From Bos javanicus (taxonomy: Eukaryota > Chordata > Mammalia > Artiodactyla > Bovidae): a DNA stretch of 64,000 nt. Position 1 is the first letter of the stretch; every line of letters starts with the position of its first letter. Below are positions 21,148-31,580 of the stretch, piece by piece. The notes under the pieces are model-generated. The model had not been told where the DNA came from. It worked only from the letters and a program-made list of their open reading frames with translations, and searched no databases. The translations under genes were made by a program, and so were the position numbers. Location of the stretch: positions 49,649,724 to 49,713,723 of the forward strand of contig NC_083877.1 of the NCBI RefSeq assembly GCF_032452875.1. The letters are read 5' to 3'.

Positions 21148-23150
21148 GGATATTTAATCCTGAGAACTCTAGAATTTTCACTGGAGTCTCACTGAAGCAA
21201 AAATTTGGCTCATTTCACCAATAATTGAAGTTGTGGTGAGAATTAAAGTTCTTTCCCTCCAGAGGAGGAATTTCAGGCAGAATTAGGCATTCTCTCTATT
21301 AAATTAGTTTAATTCCAGAGTCTGTGCTCTTTCTAATATGTCACATGTTAAAACTGTTTAAACATGTTCTGTTTTTAAAAGATTTCAAGAGTCTACATGT
21401 GCATGCATGTACGTGTATGTGAGAAGGTATGTCAGGCCAGTGTATCAAAATAGTCCTTTTTATGAACAGGTTAAATTCAATAACTTTGAGGAAAATGAAC
21501 AGTGTTTTTCAAAAGATTGAATTAAGGTAAAAAAAAAAAACCCTAAGACTATAATTTCTATGAAAAGACATCCTTGGTTTGAAATGGGATAAATAGACTA
21601 ATTTTCTCACTCTTTTAGTAACATAATGCTGCAGTTGCCATTTCACGCACTGACAAGTCCTGACTGAAAAGAAGACATGGGTTGGTAAAAGATTGTCTAC
21701 AACTTCAGCTGGTAGTTTTATTACAGCAATTTTAGAAGAGGTATCAGAAATGGCTGATATTATTTGATCTTATTTGTGATGGTAAGGAGCTGAGTAACTT
21801 TGGTAGTAAACAGAAAAGTCACCATATGATATACCAACGTGATCTCACTTCTTATATATCAGTATCATTTACTTTCCTTACAACTATGGTGACTGCAATC
21901 TGGTTGGCTGGGGCCTTGCCTGGGTTTATCACTGAAAGTTTCCCTCTGTCCCAGCAAGTAAAGACAATTAGTTACCCTATTTATAACCCTAGATACAAAG
22001 TAGTCAATGTCTCTCAAACAGCAATTTAGAATATTATCTAAAATCTCTTTTCTGCAAGGGATAGGATGAGGTGCAATTGCTTTTTTGGGGGGCAGGGGGC
22101 AGGGACAAAGTTACTAAAGTATTTGAACTTGGGAGTTTATAACAAAATACATGACTCAGATTTTCTAAGCTAAGTGTTTCTGAATTTGAATCCAGGACAT
22201 TGCTATAGTATCTGCCCCTACATAACTCTCCCTCCCAACCCCCCTTGTTTTTATGATCTCATTTTCTTACGAAGTATGGCCCAGGATATAAACAAAGCCA
22301 CTAAGATGGGCAGATTCTTGAACCACTTTGTTCCTGGAATGAGAAAACCAACATCAGAGGCAGTTAGTCTTAAATTCTCTGCAAAACTCGCCACACCTCA
22401 TCAAACCTGAGACCTCTGAAAGCAACAAGCTTAATCTGGGCACTAAGGAGACTTCCTCCTTTGGCAACAAAGTCACCTTTGCTGATGAATTCCAATTCCT
22501 TAAACTAAGACTCACATCTCACCTCTGCCTGCAGTCCCAGCAGCAATTCCTTCCATGATTCCAAGTCACTCTGCTGCAGAGGAGCAAGTGAGTCCCTGAT
22601 AGGCACTCTGTTCAAAGCTGCCGCCAGCCTGAGTCACAGAGGTTTATGGTCCGGCGTTGCTGGCTGACCCTGTTCTTCCCAGCTGTTGAAGCAGCACTCG
22701 GGGCAAAAGGTGACTAGGTCACTCCTACTCCACCTGCTTATGTTGTTGTTTCTTTTAAATCCTCTTAAATGGACTTTTAAGTGTGAACTTTGCAACCATG
22801 TCCTGGCCAAAGAACAACCTCAGAGGCAGCTGCAGCCTAGCCTGTTCAAAGAGATGGGCTGGGTGGGAATTCAGGCTTCCCGATTTCTGTTCACCAGCTC
22901 TCACTAATCTGACAGCCCAGCAATGAGTGCCAGTGTAACATGTGGGCCTGCAAGTGCATTCATTTGCCCAAAGGCTGTGGAGGTTGGCAGTGGGAACCAC
23001 TGCTGTTTGAATTTCCCCCATCTGGGGATAAACTGGGAATTCAGAACTTTCTCCTTGCCTTCTACTTAAAATGCTAAAACTGGGATGGACTTCAAGTCAG
23101 CTAGCCAGGATCACAGCAACTACCTTTAAGACAACTGGTTGCAGTAGCGA
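21148..23150. other. 2 kb of unique sequence
   Basis: No repeat consensus recognised. Notable are a poly(A) run near 21529, a G-rich run near 22083-22102 and a balanced-composition block at 22430-22990. The 88-codon frame on the - strand at 22755-23021 has several Cys/His but no recognisable zinc-finger spacing, so no gene is called. Confidence 0.4.
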
Positions 23151-23712
23151 TCTGTTGTCGTTCAGTCGCTAAGTTGTGTCCGACTCTGTGACCCCATGGA
23201 TCGCAGCACACCGGGTTCCCGTGTCCTCCACTCTATCCTGAAGTTTGTTCAAATTCATTGAGTCTGTGATGCTATCTAACCATCTCATCCTCTGCTGCCC
23301 CCTTCTCCTTTTGCCTTCAACCTTTCCCAGCATCAGAGTCTTTTCCAATGAGTCAGCTGTTCACATCAGGTGGCCATAATATTGGAGCTTCAACCTCAGC
23401 ACAAATACTTCCAATGAATATTCAGGGTTGATTTCCTTTAGGATTGGCTGGTTTGATCTCCTTACAGTCCAAGGGACTCTCAAAAGTCTTCAACACCACA
23501 GTTCAAAAGCATCAATTCTTTAGCGCTCAGCTTTCCTCACAGTCCAACTCTCACATCTGTACATGACTACTGGAAAAACCATAGCTTCGACTGTACAGAC
23601 CTTTGTCAGCAAAGTGATGTCTCTGATTTTTAATACCCTGCCTAGGTTTGTCATAGCTTTTCTTCCAAGGAGAAAGCGTCTTTTAATTTCATGGCTGCAG
23701 TCACCATCTGCA
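23151..23712 (-). mobile_element. BovB LINE 3' end, 5'-truncated
   Basis: TTGTCGTTCAGTCGCTAAGT, then the CAGCATCAGAGTCTTTTCCA and CCTTTGTCAGCAAAGTGATG blocks, truncated at CACCATCTGCAGTGG. More diverged than the 20.6 kb copy. Confidence 0.92.
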
Positions 23713-23794
23713 GTGGTCTATTTCTGTATCACAAATTGCCCCTTTTATAGTGGAAACTGAGATGTGTGGTACCTGCAGACGAGGACAGTGGAGC

Positions 23795-24032
23795 TAGTCT
23801 GTCTGGGTTCAATTCCTGGCTCTCACATTTATTAGCTGTGTGACCTGCTACTTAAACTTCTCTTTGTGCCTCAGATTTTCCATCTGTAAAATGAGGATAA
23901 TAATAGTACCTAACCTCAAAGGGTTATTTTGGAAGACCAATTGAGGTCAGTATCTATAAAGTACTGGAATAGTGCCTGACAATAAAGAGCTGCATACCTC
24001 TTAGCTGATATCACTATTATTAGTTATAAACC
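23795..24032 (+). mobile_element. MIR SINE, nearly complete
   Basis: Very clear core: TGGGTTCAATTCCTGGCTCT, TTAGCTGTGTGACCTGCTAC, TTTTCCATCTGTAAAATGAG and GATAATAATAGTACCTAACC, ending with AGTGCCTGACAATAAAG. Confidence 0.92.
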
Positions 24033-24125
24033 TATTAGCCCAACAAATAGCTTGATAGGAGCCTCAGCTCTTGGGATAAGATTCATGAAATATGCCATTG
24101 TTGATCATTGTTGCTGTGATGGACT

Positions 24126-24408
24126 GCTGTTGCTGTTGCTGCTGCTGCTAAGTCGCTTCAGTCGTGTCCAACTCTGTGTGACCCCATAGAGGGCAGCCCA
24201 CCAGGCTCCCCCGTCCCTGGGATTCTTCAGGCAAGAACACTGGAGTGGGTTGCCATTTCCTTCTCCAATGCATGAAAGTGAAAAGTGAAAGTGAAGCCGC
24301 TCAGTCGTGTCTGACTCTTAGCGACCCCATGGACTGCAGCCCACCAGGCTCCTCCGTCCGTGGGATTTTCCAGGCAAGAGTACTGGAGTGGGGTGCCATT
24401 GCTGGTCC
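24126..24408 (-). mobile_element. Bov-A2 SINE, antisense, inside the MLT1 LTR
   Basis: Begins with GCTGCTGCTGCTAAGTCGCT, contains the AAAGTGAAAAGTGAAAGTGA linker and ends GAGTGGGGTGCCATTGC. Both BovA monomers are present, so it is full length. Confidence 0.93.
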
Positions 24409-24690
24409 CCCAAAATTCATATGTTGGAATTCTAGCCCCACTGTGATGGTATCAGGAGATGAGGCCTTTGAAAGATGATTAGGTCATATGGGTGAGTCCT
24501 TGTGAATGGGATTAGTGCCCCTATAAAAGGAACTCCAGAGAGCTCTTCAGTGTTCCTGCCTAGTAATGGTACAGTGAAGAGTCAGCAGCCTGCAGCCCGG
24601 AACAGGGCTCTTACCAGAACCTCACCATGCTGGCACCCTGAGCTTGGATTTCCAGCTCCTAGAACTGTGAGTAATAAATTCCTGTTCTTT

Positions 24691-24834
24691 TCTTTAAAAT
24701 ATTTTAATTTATTTTTCAGCTGCACAGCACGGCTTGTAGGATTTTTAGTTTCCTGACCAGGGACCATGAATTGAACCTGGACCCTAGACAGAGAAAGCAA
24801 GCATTCCTAACCACTGGACCAGCAGGGAATTCCC
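24691..24834 (-). mobile_element. CHR-type tRNA-derived SINE, antisense, inside the MLT1 LTR
   Basis: Perfect 16-base TSD TAAATTCCTGTTCTTT at 24675-24690 and 24835-24850. On the - strand it starts GGGAATTCCCTGCTGGTCCA, and the tRNA B-box region reads AGGTTCAATTCATGGTCC. It splits the LTR polyadenylation region. Confidence 0.93.
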
Positions 24835-24944
24835 TAAATTCCTGTTCTTTATAAGCCACTGCGTCTTTGGTAAAGCGGTTTGTTATAGCTGTCTGAACAG
24901 ACTAAGACAGTTGCTAGTATTTTTGGTCTGTTGACTATGGGCCC

Positions 24945-25110
24945 AGTTATAAACAAACATTTTACATATATGATCTCATTTAAACTTTATATAAAGTCCA
25001 ATGAAATTCATGCTGTATTATCTTCATTCTACCCAAGAGGAAACTGAGGCTCAGTTAAATATGATGCTCAAGTTCACCAGAGCTGCGGCTCACGTCTGGT
25101 ATAATCTTAG
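24945..25110 (-). mobile_element. MIR SINE, antisense
   Basis: CTTCATTCTACCCAAGAGGA, AACTGAGGCTCAGTTAAATA and CTCAAGTTCACCAGAGCTGC follow the reversed MIR core. Confidence 0.75.
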
Positions 25111-25289
25111 ATAGGAGTCAATGCCCTAATGGGTTGATGCTTTAAAAGATATTAAGATGGGGGTGAATTTAAATTGCATGAGGGATAAATGTGAATCTTT
25201 TAGGACTAATATGATTGAATAATAGTCCCTTAAAGTTATCAGGTACTAATACCAGGAAACTGTGAATAAAAGCTTATGTGGTTTAAAAA

Positions 25290-25692
25290 AAAAAAAAAAC
25301 ATTGCAAGTGTGATTAAATTAAAGCTCTGTGATCAGGAGATTATTCTGAATCATCTAAGTGGGCCATAAATCAATCCTATGTATCTTTATAAGAGGGAGG
25401 TTTGCAGAGGGAGATTTGCCTGTAGGAAAAGAGAAGGCAATGTGATAACAAGGAAGCCCAGAATGCCAGCAGCCAGAAGCTGGAAGGAGCAAGGAATGGA
25501 TTCTTCTCATGAGCCTCTCAAGAGAGTGTGACCCTGCTACCACCTCAACTTCTACCCAGGGATATTGGTTTCAGACTCCTAGCCTCCAGAAGTGTGAGAG
25601 AAGGGATGTGTGTTTTAAGTCACCAAGTTTGTGGTTATTTGTTATAGCAGCTTCAAGACACATACAAATGGTAGTTAACATTTCTGTCTCTG
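25290..25692 (+). mobile_element. MLT1-like (MaLR) LTR fragment
   Basis: Word order AATCATCTAAGTGGGCCATA, TATCTTTATAAGAGGGAGG, GCAGCCAGAAGCTGGAAGGA, TCCAGAAGTGTGAGAGAAGG, TCACCAAGTTTGTGGTTATT and TGTTATAGCAGC matches MLT1-type LTR 3' halves. The 5' part is lost or diverged; an A-run sits near 25286. Confidence 0.65.
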
Positions 25693-25744
25693 CCTTTGTG
25701 ATATAATCCCAAAGATGTGGATATTTAATAAAGCTTCCTACATC

Positions 25745-27311
25745 TGCATAACCACAATGGTGTGATCACTCACCTATAACCAGACATCCTAGAATGCAAA
25801 GTCAAGTGGGGCTTAGGAAGCATCACTACAAACAAAGCTACTGGAGGTGATGAAATTCCAGCTGAGCTATTTCAAATCCTAAAAAATGATGCTGTGAAAG
25901 TACTGTACTCAATATGCCAGCAAATTTGGAAAACTCTGCAATGGCCACAGGATTGGAAAAGGTCAGTTTTCATTCCAATCCCAAAGAAAGACAATGCCAA
26001 AGACTGTTCAAACCAGCACACAATTTGCACTCATCACTCATCTCACACTCTAGCAAAGTAATACTTAAAATTCTCCAAGCTTGTCTTCAACAGTACACGA
26101 ACTGAGAACTTCAGGATGTTCAAGCTGGATTTAGAAAAGGCAGAGGAACCAGAGATCAAATTGCCAACATCTGTGGATCATAGAAAAACCAAGAGAATTC
26201 CAGAAAAACATCTACTTAAGTGCTTTATTGACTAAGCCAAAACCTTTGACTGTGTGGACCACAACAAACTGCAGAAAATTCTTAAAGAGATAGGAATACC
26301 AGCCCACCTTACCTGCCTCCTGAGATATCTGTATGCTAGTCAAGAAGCAACAGTTAGAACCAGACCTGGAACAATGGACTGGTTCCAAACTGGAAAAGGA
26401 GTATGTCAAGGCTGTATATTATCACTCTGCTTATTTATGTACTTATGCAGAGTACATCATGCGAAATGCCAGGCTGGATGAAGCACAAGCTGGAATCAAG
26501 ATTGCAGGAGAAATATCTCAGATATGCAGATGATACCACCCTTATGGCAGAAAGCAAAGAGGAACTAAATAGCCTCTTGATGAAAGTGAAAGAGGAGAGT
26601 GAAAAATCTGGCTTAAAACTCAACATTCAGAAAACTAAGATCATGGTGTTCTGTCCCATCACTTCATGGCAAATAGATGGGAAAATAATGGAAACAGTGA
26701 CAGACTTTATTTTTTGGGGCTCCAAAATCACTGCAGATGGTGACTGCAGCCAGGAAATTAAAAGACGCTTGCTCCTTGGGGGGGAAAAAAAAAAAAACTA
26801 TGACAAACCTAGATGGTGTATTAAAAAGCAGAGACATTACTTTGCCAACAAAGGTTCGTCTAGTCAAAGCTATGGTTTTTCCAGTAGTCATGTGTGGATG
26901 TGAGAGTTGGACCATAAAGAAAGCCGAGTGCCAAAGAGCTAATGATTTTGAACTATGGTGTTGGAGAAGACTCTTGAGAGTCCTTTGGACTGTAAGAAGA
27001 TCAAATCAGTCAGTCCTAAAGGAAATCAGTCCTGAGTGTTCATTGAAAGGACTGATGTTGAAGCTGAAGCTCCAATACTTTGGTCACCTGATGTGAAGAA
27101 CTGACTCATTGGAGAAGACCCTGATGCTGGGAAAGATTGAGGGCAGGAGGAGAAGGGGATGACAGAGGATGAGATGGTTGGACAGTATCACCAACTCAAT
27201 GGACATGAGTTTGAGCAAACTCCAGGAGCTGGTGAAGGACAGGGAGGCCTGGAGTGCTGCAGTCCATGGGGTCACAAAGAGTCGGACACGACTGAGCAAC
27301 TGAACTGAACG
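25745..27311 (+). mobile_element. BovB LINE, 5'-truncated, 1.57 kb
   Basis: The longest BovB here. It starts in ACAATGGTGTGATCACTCAC, runs through the reverse-transcriptase region and ends AGCAACTGAACTGAAC. It lies next to the MLT1-like fragment. No TSD is obvious. Confidence 0.92.
26100..27240 (+). pseudogene. BovB reverse transcriptase remnant
   Basis: Motif A is present, but its Tyr codon has become a TAA stop at 26233-26235. Motif C YADD is at 26523-26534 in another frame, after loss of about 9-10 bases in the AATATC..CTCAGATA block just before it. A G/A homopolymer expansion at 26779-26799 adds a further frameshift. The C-terminal piece at 26737-27096 stays open for 119 codons. Non-functional. 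Confidence 0.85.
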
Positions 27312-27355
27312 TGCATAGTTGTGCCTAAATGAGGGACAAATGTTTTATGCTCTGA

Positions 27356-27734
27356 GTAGTGGTTCTCAAACTTTGCTGAACCCTGGAATCAACTGGGAAG
27401 ACTCATTTCCCAACACCCAGCCACAACCCAGACCAATTACATCAGAATCTCTGGAGGTGGGACCCAGGCATTAATAAATTTTTAAAAATTTATTTTTATT
27501 TATTTGGCTGCGCCGGGTCCTGGCTGCAGCACTCTGGATCTTTGATCTTTGTTGCGGCATGCGGATCTTTAGTTGCAGTATGTGGGATCTAGTTCTCTGA
27601 CCAGGGAACAAACCTGGGCACCCTGTATTGGGAACACAGAGTCTTAGCCACTGGATCACCAGGGAAGTCCCCAGGCAGTAGTATTTTTAAACTTCCCAAA
27701 TGTTTCCAAAGTGCAGCCATGTTTGGGAACTGCT
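27356..27734 (+). mobile_element. MER5A-like hAT-Charlie element, split by a SINE
   Basis: Left end TAGTGGTTCTCAAACTTTGC, then CATCAGAATCTCTGGAGGTG and GGGACCCAGGCATTA; right end after the SINE is GTTTCCAAAGTGCAGCC, then TTTGGGAACTGCTG. The two halves are collinear with the MER5A consensus. Confidence 0.85.
27471..27669 (-). mobile_element. CHR-type SINE, antisense, inside MER5A
   Basis: 8-base TSD CCCAGGCA at 27463-27470 and 27670-27677. On the - strand it starts GGACTTCCCTGGTGATCCAG and runs to an A/T-rich AAATAAAAATAAATT tail. The tRNA B-box region is partly intact (AGGTTTGTTCCCTGG). Confidence 0.9.
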
Positions 27735-28097
27735 GACTTAGACAGAAGGCAAAAACATCTGTGTTTGTGATTGGACCTTTGCCTGTCGTTCTGGGTGTGA
27801 ATTTCTAGCTACTGCTAAGTGTCTTTACCTGGTTTCCAGGTACCTCAAACTGTGTCTTCCTTTCTTTCTGCAAACATGTTCCCTGTCGTGTGTATCCGGG
27901 GTAGGCACTGGTACCACCAGCTTCTTTCTCACCTTTGCACTAAGTGGCTCCTCACTCTCTGCTTCGCACCCCAACCCACCCCACCCTCAGTAGACACTCC
28001 TCCCATTTGAGGCCCTTGGGGGGCCTTGGGGTGGGATGGAGGGGACAAGTGGACTCAAAGTTGAAGGCTTCCCCACCCATCACACTAGAGTTTCTAC
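27735..28097. other. unique sequence, no repeat recognised
   Basis: GC-moderate stretch with a C-rich block near 27968-27990 and a G-rich block near 28016-28040. No exon signature. Confidence 0.4.
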
Positions 28098-28374
28098 TTA
28101 GGAAAAAAAAAAAAAAAAAGATTGTAAACAGTGCTGCAGTGAACATTGCTGTGTATATGCCATTTTGAATTACAGTTTTCTCAGGATATATGCCCAGTAG
28201 TGGGATTGCTGGGTCATATGGTAGTACTGTTTTTAGTTTTTAAGGAACCTCCTTACTGTTCTCCATAGTGGCTGTCTCAGTTTACAATTTGGCAACTAAA
28301 CCACAGCAACGGTGTAGGAGGGTTCCCTTTTCTCCACATCCTCCTTCTTATTTATTGTTTGTTGATTTTTTGGT

Positions 28375-29560
28375 TCAGTTCAGTTCAGTTGTTCAGTCGT
28401 GTCTGACTCCTTGTGATCCCATGGACCGCAGCATGCCAGGCCTCCCTGTCCATTACTAACTCCCAGAGTTTACCCAAATTCATGTCCATTGAGTCGTGAT
28501 GCCATCCAACCATCTCATCCTCTGTCGTCCCCTTCTTCTCCTGCCTTCAATCTTTCCCAGCATCAGGGTCTTTTCAAATGAGTCAGCTCTTCACATCAGG
28601 TGGTCAAAGTATTGGAGTTTTAGCTTCAACATCAGTCTTTCCAATGAACACCCAGGACTGATCTCCTTTAGAATGGACTGGTTGGATCTCTTTGCAGTCC
28701 AAGGGACCCTCAAGAGTCTTCTCCAACACCACAGTTCAAAAGCATCAGTTCTTCCGTGCTCAGCTTTCTTTAGAGTCCAACTCACATATCCGTAAATGAC
28801 TACTGGAAAAATCATAGCCTTGACTAGATGGACCTTTGTTGGCAAAGTAATGCCTCTGCTTTTTAATATGCTGTATAGATCTGTCATAACTTTCCTTCCA
28901 AGGAGTAAGAGTCTTTTAATTTCATGGCTGCAGTCACCATCTGCTGTGATTTTGCAGCCCTCTGAAAAGAAGTTCTGTCACTGTTTCCATCGTTTCCCTA
29001 TCTGTATGCCATGAAGTGAATGGACCGGATGCCATGATCTTAGTTTTCTGAATGTTGAGCTTTAAGCCAACTTTTTCACTCTCCTCTTTCACTTTCATCA
29101 AGAGGCTCTTTAGTTCCTCTTCACTTTCTGCCATAAGGGTGGTGTCATCTGCATATCTGAGGTTGTTGATATTTCTCCCGGCAATCTTGATTCCAGCTTG
29201 TGCTTCATCCAGCCCAGCATTTCTTATGATGTACTCTGCATGTATGTTAAATAAATAGGGTTACAATATACAGCCTTGACGTACTCCTTTTCCTGTTTGG
29301 AACCAGTCTGTTGTTCCATGTCCGGTTCTAACTGTTGCTTCCTGACCTGCATACAGATTTCTCAAGAGGCAGGTCAGGTGGTCTGGTATTCCCATCTCTT
29401 TCAGAATTTTCCCCAGTTTATTGTGATCCACACAATCAAAGGCCTTGGCATAGTCAATAAAGCAAAAATAGATGTTTCTCTGGAACTCTCTTGCTTTTTT
29501 GATGATCCAGTGGATGTTGGCAATTTGATATCTGGTTCCTATGCCTTTCGTGGTCATTCT
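28375..29560 (-). mobile_element. BovB LINE, 5'-truncated, 1.19 kb
   Basis: Starts with TTCAGTTCAGTTCAGTTGTT and extends into the reverse-transcriptase region to GTTCCTATGCCTTTCGTGG. L1 antisense sequence resumes at GTCATTCTAAGC. It has the variant TTGCAGCCCTCTGAAAAGAA where other copies read a TTTTGGAGCCCC type sequence, so it is a distinct subfamily or diverged copy. Confidence 0.92.
28591..29557 (-). pseudogene. BovB reverse transcriptase remnant
   Basis: On the - strand a 98-codon open stretch (29557-29261) retains motif A (FIDYAKAFDCVDH pattern), then stops where a TCA codon seen in the sister copy is TAA (29263-29261). Motif C YADD lies further on at 29155-29144. The thumb and C-terminal part (28887-28591) stays open for 98 codons. 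This is the best preserved motif A region of the window, but the gene is 5'-truncated and interrupted. Confidence 0.85.
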
Positions 29561-29970
29561 AAGCAGTATGAGGTGATACCTTGTTATAATTTTGATTTTC
29601 GTTTCTCAAATAATTAGTGATGTTGAGCATCTTTTCATGTGCCTCTTAACCATTTGTATGTCTTCTTTGGAGAGATGTCTATTTAGGTCTTCTGTCCATT
29701 TTTTGATTGGGTTGTTCGTTTTTTGATATTGAGCTATTTGTCTACCGTGTGTAAAGTAGACAGCTAATGGGAAGCTGCTGTATAGCACAGGGAGCTCAGC
29801 TTGGTGCTCTGTGATGACCTAGAGGGGTGCGATGAAGATAGGGATGGAAGGGAGGTTTAAGAGGGAGGGGGTATATGTATACTTATAGCTGATTCAATTC
29901 GTTTTACAGCAGAAACTAACACAACATTGTAAGGCAATTATGCACCAATTAAAAAAAAAACCACCTGATT

Positions 29971-30269
29971 TTACTTCCCTGATGGTCCAGTGGTTAGGAA
30001 TCCTCCTGCCAATGGAGGGGACACAAGTTTGATCCCTGGTCTGGGAAGATTCCACGTGCCTAGGGGAAACTTAGCCCATGTGCCACAACTACTAAGCCCA
30101 CCTGCTGTAGAGCCTGTGCTCTGCAACTAGAGAAGCCTCCACAGAGAAGCCTGAACACTGCCAGCTAGAGAGTAACCCCTGCTCACTGCAACCAGAGAAA
30201 GCATGTGTGCACCAACAAAGACCTAGCACAGCCAAAGATTAATAAACAATAAATAAAACAATCTTAAAA
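29971..30269 (+). mobile_element. CHR-1-type SINE, near full length
   Basis: tRNA-Glu-like head TACTTCCCTGATGGTCCAGT with B-box region AAGTTTGATCCCTGGTCTGG, then the CHR body (GTGCCACAACTACTAAGCCC, GCAACTAGAGAAGCCTCC, CAACCAGAGAAAGCATGTGT) and an AATAAACAATAAATAAAA tail. 8-base TSD ACCTGATT at 29963-29970 and 30270-30277. It lies directly next to the L1 poly(A). Confidence 0.92.
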
Positions 30270-30277
30270 ACCTGATT

Positions 30278-30589
30278 AAAGTTCTATGAAAACTAGCATT
30301 TGGAAAATGAGTTCTACTGCTTATAAAATGGAAAGAGAAGTGAAAATAGTATAGGTAGCTGTATTACACACTCTGTGTCTCAAACAAGACATATTTTCAT
30401 GAAAGCTAGAGTATAGGGAGTTACTTGGAATGGTAAAGCTGATAGCTTATGGTATCTGGCCAGACAGCGCCAGAGAAGCCATAGTTGGAGGCCCAGACAC
30501 TAAAGAGAGAGCTTTAAGAAGCCAAGAGGAGATGGCAGGCCATTTCTTCAAAGCCAGAAGCTGTTCCTCTCTACACAACTAGAAGATAA
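30278..30589. other. unique sequence, no repeat recognised
   Basis: Purine-rich single-copy-looking spacer between the CHR SINE and a MIR. Nothing further seen. Confidence 0.4.
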
Positions 30590-30722
30590 TCGTTTCTTTT
30601 CACGTGTGAGTAAACCAAAGTTCAGACAGATTGAGACACTTGTCCAAGATCACAGAGCTTATAAATTGTGGCTCCTAGATTTATATCTAGATCTTGCTCA
30701 TCCCAAGGCCCTCTGGCTTAAA
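30590..30722 (-). mobile_element. MIR SINE fragment, antisense
   Basis: AGACACTTGTCCAAGATCAC, AGAGCTTATAAATTGTGGC and CCCAAGGCCCTCTGGCTT follow the reversed MIR core. Diverged. Confidence 0.65.
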
Positions 30723-30755
30723 TTCCTAGTTTACTCTTTCTGTTTTCATCTTACC

Positions 30756-30949
30756 CAGTGTTTCTCAAACTTTGGTGTAAGAATCACCTGGACTGTTTGT
30801 TAATAAAGATTTGAATTCCTAGGCCTACCCACTGTGAGTTGATACAACAGTAGCTTTAGAGTGGGGCCTAGGCACCTGTGATTTTTAGAGCAAGCTTCCC
30901 AAATGATGTTCAAGCAAGAAGGATGCTGACCACACTCTGAAAAACCTGG
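30756..30949 (+). mobile_element. MER5A-like hAT-Charlie element
   Basis: Termini CAGTGTTTCTCAAACTTTGG and CACACTCTGAAAAACCTGG form inverted repeats. The interior TAAGAATCACCTGGACTG and GAGTGGGGCCTAGGCACCTG matches the MER5A consensus. Nearly complete at about 190 bases. Confidence 0.88.
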
Positions 30950-31339
30950 CCTATATTTTTAGCAGGATTTGTGCCTAGGTAGGCACAAAACCTGTTGAAA
31001 CAATTGGAGACAATGAACAGCTTACCACCAGGAATCCCCATAAGCCCTACCCCTCCATCATGCTTTCCGGAGACTTTCTGGGCTTCTGCCGACTGCTGGG
31101 TTGGAGGACCAGGCCTTGGTTGGCATTCCAGCAAGATCCTTATCCAGGGCAACAACCACTGGCAATCCCATAGGAAGCACCTGGTTCCTACCACCTGCCC
31201 CTCCACCTCCCAAATCCCATAGATCCCACATTCTGAAGACAGTAAATGAAAGTTTTTAACATTGTCAGGAGGAGCCAATTTGGGGTCACATTTTGCAAGA
31301 GTAGCCAAATGCTGCCACAGTGGCTGTCAGCTTTGTCCC
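30950..31339. other. unique sequence, no repeat recognised
   Basis: A 132-codon open frame on the - strand (31308-30910) enters the MER5A element, has no domain and no codon-bias signal that I can judge. The + strand is also open for 75 codons over the same stretch. Not called as a gene. Confidence 0.4.
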
Positions 31340-31580
31340 CTTCACAGCCTGCCTGACAGAGATCATTAAAAACTCACTTATCTGTTGATCTGGCTCAGCT
31401 GCAGGACGCCTTCTGCTACCGGAGCCTCATAATGGCAGCTTTGAAGTCCAGCGCAAGTGTGAATTTATTGTTTTGTAAAGACCAGATTCCTGAACAGGTC
31501 ATAAATTACCTTGTTAGACAAAGGCTCCTGGGGAAACATAACGTGTTGAAATCCTTCAGTGGGTGATTATCCTCACACAT
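31340..31580. promoter_or_regulatory. candidate conserved non-coding element
   Basis: Repeat-free island with GGCTCAGCTGCAGGACGCC (E-box CAGCTG), TACCGGAGCCTCATAATGGC, GTCATAAATTACCTTG and TTAGACAAAGGCTCC (SOX/TCF-like ACAAAGG). Balanced composition and dense factor-like words suggest a distal regulator. Conservation untested. Confidence 0.3.

Larger units (their letters stand above)
24107..24912 (+). mobile_element. MaLR (MLT1-type) LTR containing two younger SINEs
   Basis: The left end TGTTGCTGTGATGGACTG resumes after the Bov-A2 as GTCCCCCAAAATTCATATG. It continues with GAATGGGATTAGTGCCCCTA, AACCTCACCATGCTGGCACC and the AACTGTGAGTAATAAATTCC polyadenylation region, then AGCCACTGCGTCTTTGGT and ends CAGACTAAGACA. 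ERVL-MaLR LTRs are non-autonomous and old. Confidence 0.8.
28098..29955 (+). mobile_element. twin-primed L1 with inverted 5' part, interrupted by BovB
   Basis: From 28118 to about 29745 the sequence is L1 in antisense (GTGAACATTGCTGTGTATAT, TGGGATTGCTGGGTCATATG, AATTAGTGATGTTGAGCATC). From about 29746 it switches to sense L1 3' end (CTGCTGTATAGCACAGGGAG, GCTCTGTGATGACCTAGAGG, AGAAACTAACACAACATTG) and ends in poly(A) at 29951-29960. Inverted 5' part plus sense 3' end in one insertion is the classic twin-priming product. The BovB at 28375-29560 entered the inverted part later. Confidence 0.8.

Noticed and set aside
22755..23021. Cys/His-rich 88-codon frame that might be a zinc finger
   Set aside because: Spacing of Cys and His does not fit C2H2 or related patterns; it overlaps an open frame on the opposite strand.
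26403..27096. Open frames of 166 and 119 codons looking like reverse transcriptase
   Set aside because: Not a gene: remnants of a 5'-truncated BovB with a stop in motif A and several frameshifts. Recorded as pseudogene.
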